Shown: positions 22,686 through 35,600 of the stretch, piece by piece | Numbering within the stretch: position 1 is the first letter of the stretch | How the letters are laid out: every line of letters starts with the position of its first letter | From: Paulownia fortunei | Taxonomy: Eukaryota; Streptophyta; Magnoliopsida; Lamiales; Paulowniaceae | Reading direction: 5' to 3' | Length of the DNA: 64,000 bases | Assembly (NCBI GenBank): GCA_019321725.1 | Contig: CM033122.1 | Location: 186,001 to 250,000 of the forward strand | Notes under the pieces: model-generated | The model's input: the letters and a program-made list of their open reading frames with translations, nothing else | The model's database searches: none | What the model was told of the DNA's origin: nothing | Position numbers and translations under genes: made by a program

Positions 22686-25600
22686 ATGGCTTCCCTATTG
22701 AAAATTATGGGGCTAAGCTTGTGGCTGTACTTAGCCAGCCAAGGCTCAAGAACAGTCGTTTCGCAGAGTCCTACAGTTGTTAATGGAACAGTACATATTG
22801 ATGGAGCTTCCTCAATTGGAATGATAGATGAAGATTTCATTTGTGCAACAATGGATTGGTGGCCTCCGACGAAATGCGATTATGGAACTTGTAGTTGGGG
22901 AAGTGCTTCTCTTCTCAATCTGGTAAGATTCTAACATTCTGTTGCTTATTGTTACAACAGTTTGCCATTTCTTCCTTCTGTCATTTCTGGATTTGGCTCT
23001 TGCCAAAGAATTTAAGTCAAATTGGTATTCTTGCTTCTTCCTTTTCAGATTCTGTTATGATGCAATCATGAATTTTTGTGCACTAGAGCACATGATAAAT
23101 CAGGATTAGTTGTTTCTCACTGTTCTATGTTTTCTCTATTTGAATTTCTTTTACTTTTTAGATTCTGTAATGAACTTAACTAGAGGAAGTTTTACCATTA
23201 ACTTTGATATCCTGAGTTAATGATGGAAACAGTTTTAGGCTTCCAGTTTACACAAATTTTCAAGTCCATCATTAGGAAACAGAGATTGAAGTATGTTTTT
23301 CCACTGGAGATGCCATTGACGTGCCACTTGATATGGAAAAGAGGGAAATTTCAACCAATACTTCACTTTTTTTATTTTTTTAATAATTTCAGAAATATTT
23401 CTGTGAAAATTCTAATCCAGTAGAGAATTAGTAAGTTATATAATATAAATTCAAAAATTTGTGTGAATATAGTATATGCCTAACTAGGGGCCACGACCTG
23501 TGTCATCCAATTGATTGTGCATTTTATTCTGCAACCCATCCTTTTCAGTCTCACAAAGGCAAAGCTATATAGAAATATGTAAAAAGGCTGCATTTTGTTC
23601 ACATTCATAAAGTTTCCTCCACTTAATGAGTAGTTGAGTGCATGTACTCTAGCAAAAATTCCACCAATACAGTGACAGAGAGAAGGGTTTTTCTTCTTTT
23701 CTTTTTTTTGCTCTTGGTAAAATCAATTCTATTAATAAAAAAAAATTAGTGAAATCATCCACAATTTACATAGAAACTCCATATCAAAGGAACCTACTCA
23801 AAGATGGATGTGGATAGATTTTATTCTCTACACAACCACATATTAGTCATCTTTGTGTAACGTTTACCAATGATACAAGTCTACTTTTGACAACACCGAC
23901 AATAACTCTTTGAAGAGAAATAATATCCAAATAAGAATTCCTACACATTCTATGTTTAAAAAAAGAAAGGCAATTGAATGTGATTTGGAACTCTAGCCAA
24001 CTTTATCTTTATGCACTGGATGATATTAATTGAATTTCATTTAATTTTTATAGGATCTAAGCAACAAGATTTTGCTAAACGCAATCAAAGGTATAAAGAT
24101 TTTTGTTAGCTATAAGCAGTACATGTTTCTGTGCAAGTTTCTTTGACTGAAATTATATCTGATTGCAGCCTTTTCTCCCCTGAAAATCAGACTTGGTGGA
24201 ACTTTGCAAGATAAGGTCAGATACCAAACTACAGATGATCCCATACCATGTACTCAATTTGTTAGGAATAGCACGGAGATGTTTGGATTTACTGAAGGTT
24301 GCCTGCCCATGTCTCGGTGGGATGAGTTGAATAACTTCTTCAAAACAGCAGGGTAACTATATGTGAAGCTTTTATTTTATGAAATGCCACAAATCTTATA
24401 AATTCACGGTGAACACAAACTGCTCCAGCCTCATGAATTTTTCTTTAAATTTCAGAGCAAAGATTATATTTGGTTTGAATGCATTAACTGGCCGAACAAT
24501 TGGATCAGATGGCACTGCTACAGGAGCTTGGAATTCTAGCAATGCAGAATCTCTTGTAAGGCACACTGTCAATAGTGGGTACAGTATTCACGGCTGGGAG
24601 CTTGGTAAGAATTCTTGATAAGGGCTCCATGAGTGCTCCTTTAAAGTCTGATAAAGAACCTATCTTATTGGAACTCATTATTATGGACAATTAGGCCTTT
24701 AGCAGAACTCTGTCCACAGTTTAGTATCGAGATCACTTGAAAGTCAACAATGAGTATGGCACTTGAAAAGCTAAAATAGAAAAAACGAAGGTAAAAATAA
24801 GAGCAAAAAGAATGAACTTTTCCCTCATGGACCCTTTTAAAAAATTACATAAGTACAGTACATATGCTTCTTTATTTCACGCAATCTTCACTTTTCTCTT
24901 ATATTTTAAACATCTATGTAGTTCTAGAAATACCTAAAAACCTTCAAATCTTAGACAGAAACAGACAAGCCCGGGTATATTTTCCTACAATATAACTTTA
25001 TTTCTGATTTACTGTAAGCTGCTATATGGAAGTTGCATTTTTTATGTCAGGAAATGAACTGAGTGGCAATGGAATTGGAGCAAGAGTTGCAGCAGATCAA
25101 TATGTATTTGATGTGATCGCTCTTCAAAAAACAGTGCAAGATATCTATAAGGGCTTTGAGACCAAGCCACTAGTCCTTGGACCAGGGGGGTTCTTTGATG
25201 CCGATTGGTTTACAAAATTCGTAAATGGAGCATCCGGCTCTCTTCAAGTGGTTACACACCACATTTACAACCTTGGTCCAGGTATCTTTTAATAACAATA
25301 ACTACTTTATCAAATAGAAGAAATATTTGATCAGGGGAGGGGAGATGGGTGCATTTCCAACTTATATTGGTACTACAAGTTCAGTTTTTGGCAATTGCCA
25401 ATATGTGCTTAGTTGCGGCATCTTCAGTCTATTTGCGTTCCTCTTCTGAAGCATTTGAAATGAAATTAATCAGTACATTTTTCTTGTAACTAGGCGTCGA
25501 TGATCACCTGATAGACAAGATACTCGATCCGTCATATCTTGATGGTGGAGCACAGCCCTTCAGGGATCTTCAAAAAATTCTTAAAAGCGCAGGAACTTCG

Positions 25601-26591
25601 ACTGTTGCATGGGTTGGTGAAGCTGGAGGGGCTTATAACAGTGGCCGCAATCTTGTCACCAATGCATTTGTGTTTAGCTTTTGGTAAAGTTGTTTGTTTA
25701 TACAAATTTTCTTATGCTTTTGTTCCGACAAATTTGAGTCAAAAATGAAGAATGAACTTATGTTGATAATCAAAAAGGTATCTGGATCAGCTGGGGATGT
25801 CGTCTTCTTATGATTCCAAAACATACTGCAGACAGTCCCTGATTGGTGGAAACTATGGTTTGCTCAACACTAACACTTATGTTCCAAATCCTGATTTCTA
25901 CAGGTAATCCTTAATCTGATACTATATTATTTTGTCTTGTTTATAATGCATAGAATACAGAAGGAAATGAACTTCCATTGATGAACTTGTGCAGTGCACT
26001 TCTTTGGCACCGTCTGATGGGAAGAAATGTTCTATCGACAAGCTTTGTTGGGACGAATAAGATACGTGCATATGCTCACTGTTCAAAGAATACAGTAAGT
26101 AAATTATTCTACAGCATAGTTTTCCTCTAACGAAATCATTTTTGCATTTACATGAAACTTAGTTAAGCAATTAGTCAGACTGCTGCATCTTTTGTGTTAC
26201 AATGTCACAGCTTGGAATCACATTGTTATTGATCAACCTGGATAACAGCACTGCAGTTCAAGTTGGCCTTTCAATTGAAAATGCCATCTCAAACAAGACA
26301 TTGACACTTGAACAAATTGTTCAACAAACCCGAAAGACAAAGTTCACGAGCAGATACAAACATTACACCAAATATGAGATGATGAGAGAAGAATACCATC
26401 TAACCGCAAAAGATGGTGATTTGCATAGCCAAACAATGCTTCTGAATGGGGAAATATTATATGTAAATTCTTCAGGGCTAATACCTCCATTAGAACCTAG
26501 AAGAGTAAACCCCTCAGAACCAATAAATGTTGCTCCTTACTCCATACTATTTGCTCAGATACCCTCCATTCAAGTTCCAGCTTGTAAATAA
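22686..26591 (+). CDS. Heparanase-like protein, GH79 beta-glucuronidase family
   Basis: Secreted or wall-bound endo/exo-glucuronidase-like enzyme; plant relatives (Arabidopsis GUS group) remove glucuronic acid from arabinogalactan proteins. Exons: 22686-22922, 24054-24090, 24169-24352, 24456-24604, 25051-25281, 25494-25683, 25778-25903, 25995-26094 and 26211-26591. All have GT..AG borders and join in frame to 544 residues. An upstream in-frame ATG at 22638 would add 16. I prefer 22686 because [18 protein letters not shown] is a good signal peptide and 22638 is too close to the TATA box. The catalytic acid/base Glu lies in GNELSG (about residue 205) and the nucleophile in GEAGGAY (about 322). 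The [18 protein letters not shown] and [13 protein letters not shown] blocks are intact. It most resembles the heparanase-like 3 type. Confidence 0.93.
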
Positions 26592-27373
26592 AGCATAGTC
26601 AAATGCTGTATATCAGAGATCTTACTTGAAGATCTTCAGTTAATAGTTGATCATTTACTAGTTCTTCAATCCATTACAACCTGCTCCCCATTTTTATTTG
26701 GGATGTTACTGTTAGTTGGTGTCATCCTTTGTTAAATAAGCTCTTCAAAGATGTAATAGGGTAAAATGCTTACGATTGACTGCAGAGATGAAGGAAAGAT
26801 GGCATCCTGTATATCAAATTATAAGGTAGAACAGTATGCATCTGTATCTTTCTTTTTCTTTTCTTTTCCTTTTTTTTTTTTTGGGTCTCATACAGGCACT
26901 GAGTTCTGTTATAACATTGATTTTCTCTGTCTCCAACCCCAATCAATGCTGAAATTAGTCAGAATTGATAACTATATACAAGCATGAATGCCATCATTAA
27001 AGGGAACAACGGGAGATACAGAGAATCAAATAAATGTGGAAAATTAAAAATTTTAAGGATGTTGATGTGAAAATAATGCTTCTAATAGATGACAATTGTA
27101 CACACATACCACAACAACAACCTACTCTCTGTATCTCCATGCGAGAGCAGAAAATTATCCAATTCCCAAAAGAAAAAAAGCTATGCAAGTAGAATCTTTT
27201 TGAAAACTATCCAATTCCCAAAAGAAAAAAAGCTATGCAAGTAGAATTTTTTATCAAATACCATGAGGGCGCATTTTATCAATTATAGAAGTTTGAGTAT
27301 ACACGTGAACTCCAGCTACACTGAAGTTGCGCACAGAAAATAAAGCTCATGCCGCAAGAAAACAGATTCACCA
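26592..27373. other. Convergent 3' spacer with a short direct repeat
   Basis: This spacer lies between the heparanase-like stop codon and the end of the L13 pseudogene. It contains a T-rich stretch near 26850-26882 and a 40-bp direct repeat (27156-27195 and 27208-27247). No coding exon was recognised. Confidence 0.6.
27156..27247. repeat. 40-bp direct repeat with 12-bp spacer
   Basis: The 40 bases at 27156-27195, beginning TATCCAATTCCC and ending GCAAGTAGAAT, recur without change at 27208-27247. The spacer is CTTTTTGAAAAC. Identity over the full 40 bp suggests a recent local duplication. Confidence 0.85.
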
Positions 27374-29462
27374 TCATGCACCAAGTTCTGCTTCTATATT
27401 TTCTTTCTTTTTGCCTTTTCTTGTATTTGTGGTATCCTGTTCTTGTTGTTCAGCTTTCGTTTGAGCTCGAATCATAGCTCGTCTTGCACGCGGGCGCATT
27501 TTGCGCATGTCGAGGAGGCATTACATAAGGTTCAAGAGCCCTATCACCAAAAGGATGGTCACTGCCAGAAAATATCCTCAATTTTCGGTCACTATCCTAA
27601 ACAACAAAGGCAACATTATTAAGGGAAATAATCGACGCAGAGACCTTAACAACTTTGACATGAGACTCTCATGGGGCATTAAGGATCATGGTATTGTGCT
27701 CTAGAACTGTAGAGGCAACTACTGGCAACTCACAAACTTGAAATCAACTTCTTAGGTAATAAATGCCATGCCAATGGATCATGATCTAATTTACTTCTGA
27801 TTTTCATTTTTTGTTCTTTCAAAACATATCAAATTTTTAAGTTGGAAATCTCTAATGTTGAAACTTGCAATTGTAATTTAAAAGGTAGATAATTCTTTTC
27901 CCACATAAAGCTACATGGTGCAACAAAAGAAACGAAATAGAAATATTTCTCTTAAAGACTTGTTCATCATATTGAAGTAACTGCACTTCTATAATCAATG
28001 AGTGAGGAATAAAATGAGTGTTTATTAAAAAAAAAAAAGCATAAAAAATGAGTGGGGATTAAACTTGAGCTCACACTAATCTACAATCTAGACCATAGAA
28101 GTCACCAGCCAAAGTGCTTAGCATTGTCAACTTGTCTATTGAACAATTGACATCGATCGCATTTTTCTTTTGGAAAACAAAATGATAGTAAATGTTTTTG
28201 TAGGAACCAAAATGATCAATTACTTTGAACATTATACACCTCAGTTTAAAGAGCAGAATGGATGGAATAAGACCCAGACAGAAAAAATTCAAAATGCAGT
28301 TGTTAACAAAATTTAGCAGCAGTATTTATTTTTATGGCATAAGGGAAGAAAAAGGTATAAGATAGCATCAACTTACATCACGCAACTTGTTTCTAGGAAG
28401 CAGGTGCAGAACAGCTTTGCGAATAACTTCTGTAGGATCCTTTACCCTGTGTGCCATCGATAGAACTTATGTCATTTTCCTCCCAGTGACACATACATAT
28501 TTTGCATTGATAACAACACACATATCCCCTTCATCCCGGTTTGGTGTGTATGTAGGCTTATCCTTGCCTTGAACCACAGTTGATATGTGTAATGCTAGCC
28601 TCCCCAGCACCTACATAGAAAACCAACAGACAATTAAGCATCAATATTAACTAGGTAAATATAGAGAGGTCCACACATGACCAGATTCCAAATGGGAGAG
28701 TTATGTCCAACCTGTCTCCTTGCATCGAACACTCTCCATTTCAGACCTTCCAAATTAATACGCCTCAGTCCAGCAAGTGCTTTCTGCAAGATTATAGATT
28801 CACATTCGGTTGGGCATGATTTAGTGCATAGCATAATGTTCAAATTGAAATCCAAAAGAGGAAAAACAAAACTTTTCCATACAAAAGCACATCAAGTTTC
28901 ATTCTTTGCAAAACTCAAGAACTTAAGTCCACTATTTCTAGTATTTATACAATCTATTTCCAAAGGGTATTTGCCTCCCAAATTTAATTCAGTCTTCATC
29001 AATCTTAAGAATTTACCCTGATCCCAACGAATGCTTTGTATTGCTGAACACCAAGAAATCATAAAGACAATAAAATGCTAAACTAAGACACAACTACTAT
29101 TGCGAATAACCACCAATTAACATTTGCACGATATAATCATGCCTCAAATGGCAAAAGAGCTCAAGAAACAGGGAAAGCATATAGCATCTTTCAAAATATA
29201 GCTGATACTTCAGGAGAAAAGGTGAAGTATTTTGCATTTTTAAGCTATATTTAAGAATTTTAAGCTTCTAGAAAGTAGAAATCGACATCCATTTTGCTTC
29301 GGAATTATATAAATTTTTCAATCCATTCTACAAACACCTGGCATGCGTCATATAATTATTCAGATCGAGCATCCAATAAATCTGCAAATCACAAGTTACA
29401 ATTAATAGTAAAAATGGCAAAGAAGAGCGATTGCCTTTGAAAGACTGAGCTGCACTCGACAT
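27374..29462 (-). pseudogene. Organellar-type ribosomal protein L13 (uL13) pseudogene, introns retained
   Basis: Four exon remnants match the bacterial-type L13 family of plant organelles: 29462 downward (MSSAAQSFKGN), 28712-28783 (KALAGLRRINLEG...WRVFDAR), 28377-28610 (LGRLALHIS...[11 protein letters not shown]...DPTEVIRKAVL) and 27374-27596 (DRKLRIF...LEPYVMPPR). Four lesions are visible. Exon 1 has no GT donor where expected (AAAG|GCAATC). Two bases are lost after TGRKMT, giving a TAA at 28467-28469. About 14 codons between YRWHTG and KDPTEV are missing. A frame change near 27508-27512 puts the conserved tail MRKMRPRARRAMIRAQ out of frame. Introns show it is a decayed gene duplicate, not a retrocopy. 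A functional L13 gene must exist elsewhere. Confidence 0.85.
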
Positions 29463-29575
29463 ATTTACTTTCAAATGCTGTAAAGTTTTCCTCCTAGTGG
29501 CTAGTTGCCTAGTTGGACGAAAATGCTGAAAGGGAGCGACGACGTATATAGCAGACTTCGGCTTTCAGAAAATGT

Positions 29576-29646
29576 TGGGCCTGTTAAACCCTAGGACTTG
29601 GACGGACAGTTGTAAATGGGCCTGAGGCTGTTCCTAGTCCAGCCCA
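29576..29646 (-). promoter_or_regulatory. Telo-box and Site II cluster upstream of the L13 pseudogene
   Basis: TGGGCC occurs at 29576-29581 and 29617-29622, AGCCCA at 29641-29646, and an AAACCCTA telo-box at 29586-29593. They lie 115-185 bp upstream of the degenerate start at 29462. Telo-box plus Site II is the known signature of plant ribosomal-protein promoters, so the old promoter survives next to a dead coding region. Confidence 0.6.
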
Positions 29647-30265
29647 TGTTGCGCGATATTATTACTTATTTAGTAGTCTGTTAAATGAATTCTGAAAATT
29701 CCAATGGATATTCAAAGTTGTATGTTTAACCTGAATTTTCACCAAAACACCTTAATTCAGCTATAAGTGGAACTCTAAGTCTGGTGAGGAAAAGGGAAAA
29801 CCTCAAAAATTAAATAAATAATAGATTGTAAATACTGTTAGAATCAATATATAAAAAAATAATAAATCCTTGCCAATTTCTGTATATTTTTATTGAGTAA
29901 TTCTCCTTTCATATATATTAAACGAAGTTTTGGGCACTCAATTGTCAAATTCTCAATTTTCAGGTCAGACTAATCACAACTGCAAAATCACAGACAAACG
30001 TAACTGGATACGCAACAAAGTGCTTTTGACTAAAGCAAGTTTATCAAATACTTTTGATATAAATTATCAACAGTAAGACATCACTGTCAAAGTCTTAGGC
30101 AGAGGCATTGTTCATAATGGGCGGCTCAGTTCTTCCTATAAACACATTAAAACTTTCATATGTATTTCTGTATCCTCTGGTAAAATTGTTACTTCTATGC
30201 GCAAATTTCCAAACTAAATGGGAAAAGCTTCAAAGCTACCAATTTCCCGTTCTGACATTGATGTT

Positions 30266-33200
30266 TCAACTAGCTGCAAACTGTGGCTCTTGCAAAGCCA
30301 GAGGAATAGCTGGTCTCCAAGTTGTGCCCTCTGGGCTGTCCATGAGTGCAATGCCTACAGCAGCCAAATCTTTTCGAATAGCGTCAGATTTTTCATATTC
30401 TTTACTTTTCCTTGCAACATTCCTTTCTTCAATCTTCTGCCTAACTTGATCTTCCGTCAACCTTGCACGCTTCAGTGCATAATCCCTCAGCTGCTGCAAT
30501 GCCTGCAACATGTAAAACCGAAAGCCAAATCACTAGGTTTCACCAATTAACCAATTACAATTCATAAATTTTGAAAACCAAGAAACTACTAATATCAAAA
30601 CAGTAAAAAATTAGAAAGTTCAATGCCTCAAATATTAGTTTAGGGTGCTAAAAGATTTGAAATCCAATAGAGAAAATAGCTCAAAATGGGTGTTAAAAGA
30701 TTTGAAATCCAATGTAACATGAAATTATTTAAACAATCCAATTGAATTTGTTATTATGGATTTAAAATTTTTCGCTCCCAAATCATTCAATTCAAATGCA
30801 ACCATTATAATTTTATGCAGCCTAACCATGATGATTTTATGCAGTCTAGCTGATGAATATCAAAAGGCCAAGTCTAGGAAATTCCAAGAAATTTCAAGAT
30901 CACATCACATGGGTATCACATATTATAATAATATGTTCGAAATTTAATCAGACCAATCACATATTCAAAGAATGGCTAAAGTACCAAAAGCATTTACACT
31001 ATGTTTGGTCCTTGAATTTTAGCGACTATATTTTCCTCAGCTTCAAATAATAGTACTTTGTGCTTTATTTTTTTGGTACTTTTCCTTCTCACCAAAATCT
31101 AAGGCCCACATATAGCATTAAGGAAAAATGTAAACCATTTGAGAACAACTACAACTACTTGCGAACACAGCTTGAATGGTAAATGACAGATCCAAATATA
31201 CAAAATTCTGGAAAAAGAAATAATTGATCTCACACTCACACCCAAACCCACACTTATAGACATGGACACTTATTGTTGACCGCAAGTATGCGTGCATTTG
31301 TGTTTGTGTCAGAGGGAGAGAGAGAATAACTTATTTTACCTCGGAGTAACTATCCGGCAAGAGCCCCAAAATAGTAAGAATATTTCTAATTGTCTTTCCT
31401 AAGGCTGCAAGTGAACCTATTCTCAACTCTTGCTTCTTTCCCTGCACAAAGCACTCAGGTCATAAAGAAGGTCCAGAAATCAGCCCACTTTAACTTTGCA
31501 ATGAGATGTAAAATTATGCTGCATAACAAAAAAGGAGATCCAAATTAAATCTGAAAAAAGAACAAAGGGGCGCACTGCCGAATTTTACTTTGATGCTCCA
31601 GATACATTATCAAATACCAATACCGACTTATTTCAACACGAGGAGTAAAAAACATTTAGATCTAGCCAGTATATAATGAGTCAGTGGAAATACAACCATG
31701 TTAAAAATTGCTTCCCAATCAACGGAAACCAAAAATACCTTCCGAGTATGTAAAAGATCATTGATAGTTTTCAATGGTTCAGACATTGCAGCCAAAGCTA
31801 CAGGTGTATGAAGATCATCCGACATTGATGTCAAACATTCATCATGAAATTTGTTGACGCAAGTCGCAATTCCTGATGGAATGGAATCCTTCAAATTAGC
31901 CTCATCATACTGGGTCAGGATACTCTCACAATCATGTAATGTCTGCACTCAAAATGAACTATATAGATGAAAATCTGACCTAACAAAAACCATATGAAGT
32001 ATGACAATGCAGTGATAGAACATCCAAGATTATATTACAAAACATGTAGCTTTCAGTGTGAATGCCAGAAGAATGCAAGTGTGGACAAATTGAATAATAA
32101 AAAAAGCGTTCTAAAATAAAACTGCATGTCTAGTAATTTTCTGATTTATTCTCTTTAGATAATTTAATAGTCTGCTCTATTCTCATGGGGAAGCCTATTA
32201 GTACAGGGCATGATATCTTGGACTCGTAGAAGCTAGGGTTTGAAGACATAAATCACACGATAATTACGGGCATAATGCACATAACATTATAATGATCAGA
32301 CCAGAAAACAAAACCAGAATGGAAAAAGGCCACAAAAGTTGCAGGTGTTCTTGACTAATACAGACAAAGAGCTTACAATTGGGGAAGAGAAGAGATGGGT
32401 ACACGTGCAACAAAAAAGATAGAGTCATCTTCAAGTCTAATCATGGATGAATGCTTACTATACCTGATAGATATAGAAAACGCGGTCTGATGCACTTTCA
32501 AGCTGTAGGTCTGAGTAATTGATTGGGGAACGATAATGAGTTCCCATAAGGAAAAGCCTCAAAGCCAGTGGATGGTAAAGTTCTATAACCTGAAAATTAA
32601 TACAAAAAAGAGGCCTGACTGCTAAATCTAGAAGCATAAAAACAATCAAGGGTAATTGACCATATATTAGTCCAATAAACAACTAATAATAGGTATCAAA
32701 TGTGTGTGTTAGAAAAAGAGGTTCTAAATCATTCATTATCCTTCTACCTGACGGATGGTAAAAAAGTTTCCAAGAGACTTTGACATCTTCTCAGAGTCGA
32801 TGGTCACAAATCCATTATGTATCCAATAGCTTACACTGCTTTCATGGCATGCAGCACAACTTTGTGCAATCTCATTCTCGTGATGGGGAAAAATAAGATC
32901 CATACCACCACCATGTATGTCGAAAGAATAACCTAAATAAGCAGAGCTCATGGCACTGCACTCAATATGCCATCCAGGCCTTCCAGGACCCCATGGACTC
33001 TCCCAAAAAGGTTCTCCCTCCTTTGCTGACTGCAAAATGAGCAGATAATATTCCTGAAACCTCAATAACCCAGACTGCAAATTTTCCTTGAATTGCCCTA
33101 AAACTTATTCCCCTTTTACGAAATAGGAAAGCATTTATGCAATAACAATTAGTTGGATTTAAAACTAAGCTCCCCTATTTTTTAGATTTGATCACACTGA

Positions 33201-35600
33201 CATGCCTTTAAGTAAGAAAACCATATAAAGGAATCGTTGAGGTTAAACACATCATTATCTACTCCATGTCATAGAATGGAGATGTAAAGGTTTTTCAAAT
33301 TTCAAAAACTAAGGGGGTCCTCCTAAATTGTCTTGATATAAAAAAAGTCATTATTAATCCCCAAAATATTAAGGTAGATGCACATAAAGCTGATAGGCAC
33401 AAATGCTAAAATTTTGTACTGCTCAAAACTGTGGAGAGAGAAATCTCTTTGTTAAGAGTAACGGCAGGAACACATTGGCTACAAGTTACAAAAACTCTTT
33501 CAGTTATATTATTATTGCCCCAAAGAAACCGTATAAAAACAATACAAGATGCAACATGTGGATGATATTCTGCAAAAACCCTGTAAAGAACTTAACATTC
33601 TATAAAGCAAAATCATCTGGTAAATGTATAAATAATCACACTCTAAGTCACAAACAAGGACTCACTTTCCATAAAGCGAAGTCAGCTGGGTTTTTCTTCC
33701 TTGAGTCCACAGCCACCCGTTCACCTGCCCTGTTATCTTCTAATTTACGCCCAGATAATCGACCATACTCAGGGAATTTGTCTACGGAGAAGTAAACATC
33801 GCCATCAATCGTGTATGCACACCCATTATCAAGTATCTAGCACAGGAGCAAAGAGAGAGTGTTAATTCTCCACTTAATGCTTACACATAAAAATTCATCG
33901 ATGTTAGAACTAGTAGGACAAGGAGAGTCAGATCAAAGAAACATCATGCATCAAGTACTATTGGAAGACTAGTTTTTAAGCATATTGCAAACTCCATCTC
34001 AAGTTTCTTTACAGCAGAAAGATGGGAAAAATAGTTACTGACAGAAGCCATACTGCAACAGGAATTTATTATTACCGTGGATCGAAAAGAAGAATGAAAA
34101 TAAATCACTGACCAGTGGAATAACCTGTTTTATCATATCAATAATTTGCGGCATGTGATCCGAGACACGAGGTTCCACAGAAGGAGGAAGGCAGTGTAGA
34201 TATGCCATGTCATGACGAAATTCTTCACAATATCTTCTGCTTAAATTAATTGGATCTTCACCCAACTCATTTGCTCTGGCAATAATCTACAGAATTCGAA
34301 AATGCAGACTCAGCTATCCTGTCATACATATGTAGGAACGTAGTTGGTACTTATAAACAAGTGACAGTATTAACTCCTAAATAAAATTATCAAAAAACTG
34401 ATCCCACTGAGTCAACTGCAAATATTTGCTTTAGGATGTGTAATAGTGAAAAACTTAAAATTGTCAGACAATTCCGGCAGATTAAGTAAATGCGGATTAT
34501 GTACAAGAGACTTCATGCCTCTTGCTTTGGAAGTTTAATAAACTAGTGTTTCTAAACTTTTATCAAGCAATTTCTTTAATAATTCTAATAAGCTTTTCCA
34601 ATGTATGAGAAATCTTTAGCAACAAAGAGAAATGAGAAAAACCTTGAGCTACAGCCTATTTCATAGCGGGAAGTTCAGTACTACTATTGACCTCAAACTT
34701 TGACTGCTAGACATGAAGTACAGTTATCAGTACCACTTCAAAAAAGAAAGGAACATCTTTAATCATCTATCCTTTGGGACCATTGAACTCTATACAGTGC
34801 AGTAAAGTTAAATTGAAAACAATTAGTTTTCTCAAGCAAAAGGAAACTAAAAATAGGGATCTAAGCATCAGTACACAATTTTCAACTCTTCAGCTCACCT
34901 TGTCATCAACATCAGTGAAATTGCGAACGTAGTTGACCTCATATCCCAAGTACTTAAGGTATCTGCCTAATTTTGAAAGGAAGGAAAGCAAGAGAGTGTA
35001 ATTAGTTATAACACTTAAGATTCTGGCTTAGGCGTCAAAAACTTATCAGAGCATAGGTCAGACCTTTTCCTCCTTACATTTACACATTTTTTCACTAAAA
35101 TAACCCACTCTAGAAGGAGCACCAACCACAATTCAAGTGCCTCAAAAATATAAACCTGAAAAAATACTAATTATTGTCATATAGAGAAAGAAAAGGAGAA
35201 TATACCTGAAAAGCACGTCAAAAGCAACGTAAACGCGGGCGTGACCAATGTGGCTGAGATCGTATGCGGTGACTCCACACACATACATTCCTACTTTCCC
35301 TTCAACTTTCGGCTTAAACAACTCATTTTGCTTGCTCATCGTATTGTACAGCCACAGCTCCTTCCTTATTTCTGTAGAATTATCACTAGGATTAACATCA
35401 TCACTAGCAGAATTATTCCTGAGATTTTTTTCACTGCAAGTCGTCAAAGGCTGAGTTTTGTTGCTGCAATTGATAGCAGAAAAAGTGCGAAAGCGGAAAT
35501 TGGTTTTGGAGTGGAGAGACTTTGAGTTGAAGGTTTTGAGGTGAAAGTGTGAGAGGCGGAGCGGAAGCACGGGTTTGTACCATTTCAGTAGAGTCGCCAT
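30266..35600 (-). CDS. Cysteinyl-tRNA synthetase, organellar (chloroplast/mitochondrial)
   Basis: Charges tRNA-Cys with cysteine using ATP. Nine exons, 35206-35600, 34899-34962, 34125-34286, 33666-33836, 32748-33029, 32464-32589, 31739-31942, 31340-31441 and 30266-30502, join in frame to 580 residues. The first 80 residues are Ser/Thr/Lys/Asn-rich with few acids, a typical organelle transit peptide. The class I core then has [13 protein letters not shown] (HIGH at 117-120, zinc Cys 108), the second zinc-site part with HIEC and HHENEIAQ (Cys 288 and the His/Glu near 314-317), and KMSKS at 345-349. The C-terminal helical DALR-like and tRNA-binding segments follow. The start is the first ATG of the transit peptide. 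Plant organellar CysRS is usually dual-targeted; which organelles are served here is not visible. Confidence 0.95.

Noticed and set aside
27501..27704. 67-codon plus-strand open frame with basic residues
   Set aside because: It is antisense to the last exon of the L13 pseudogene, whose conserved residues are on the minus strand.
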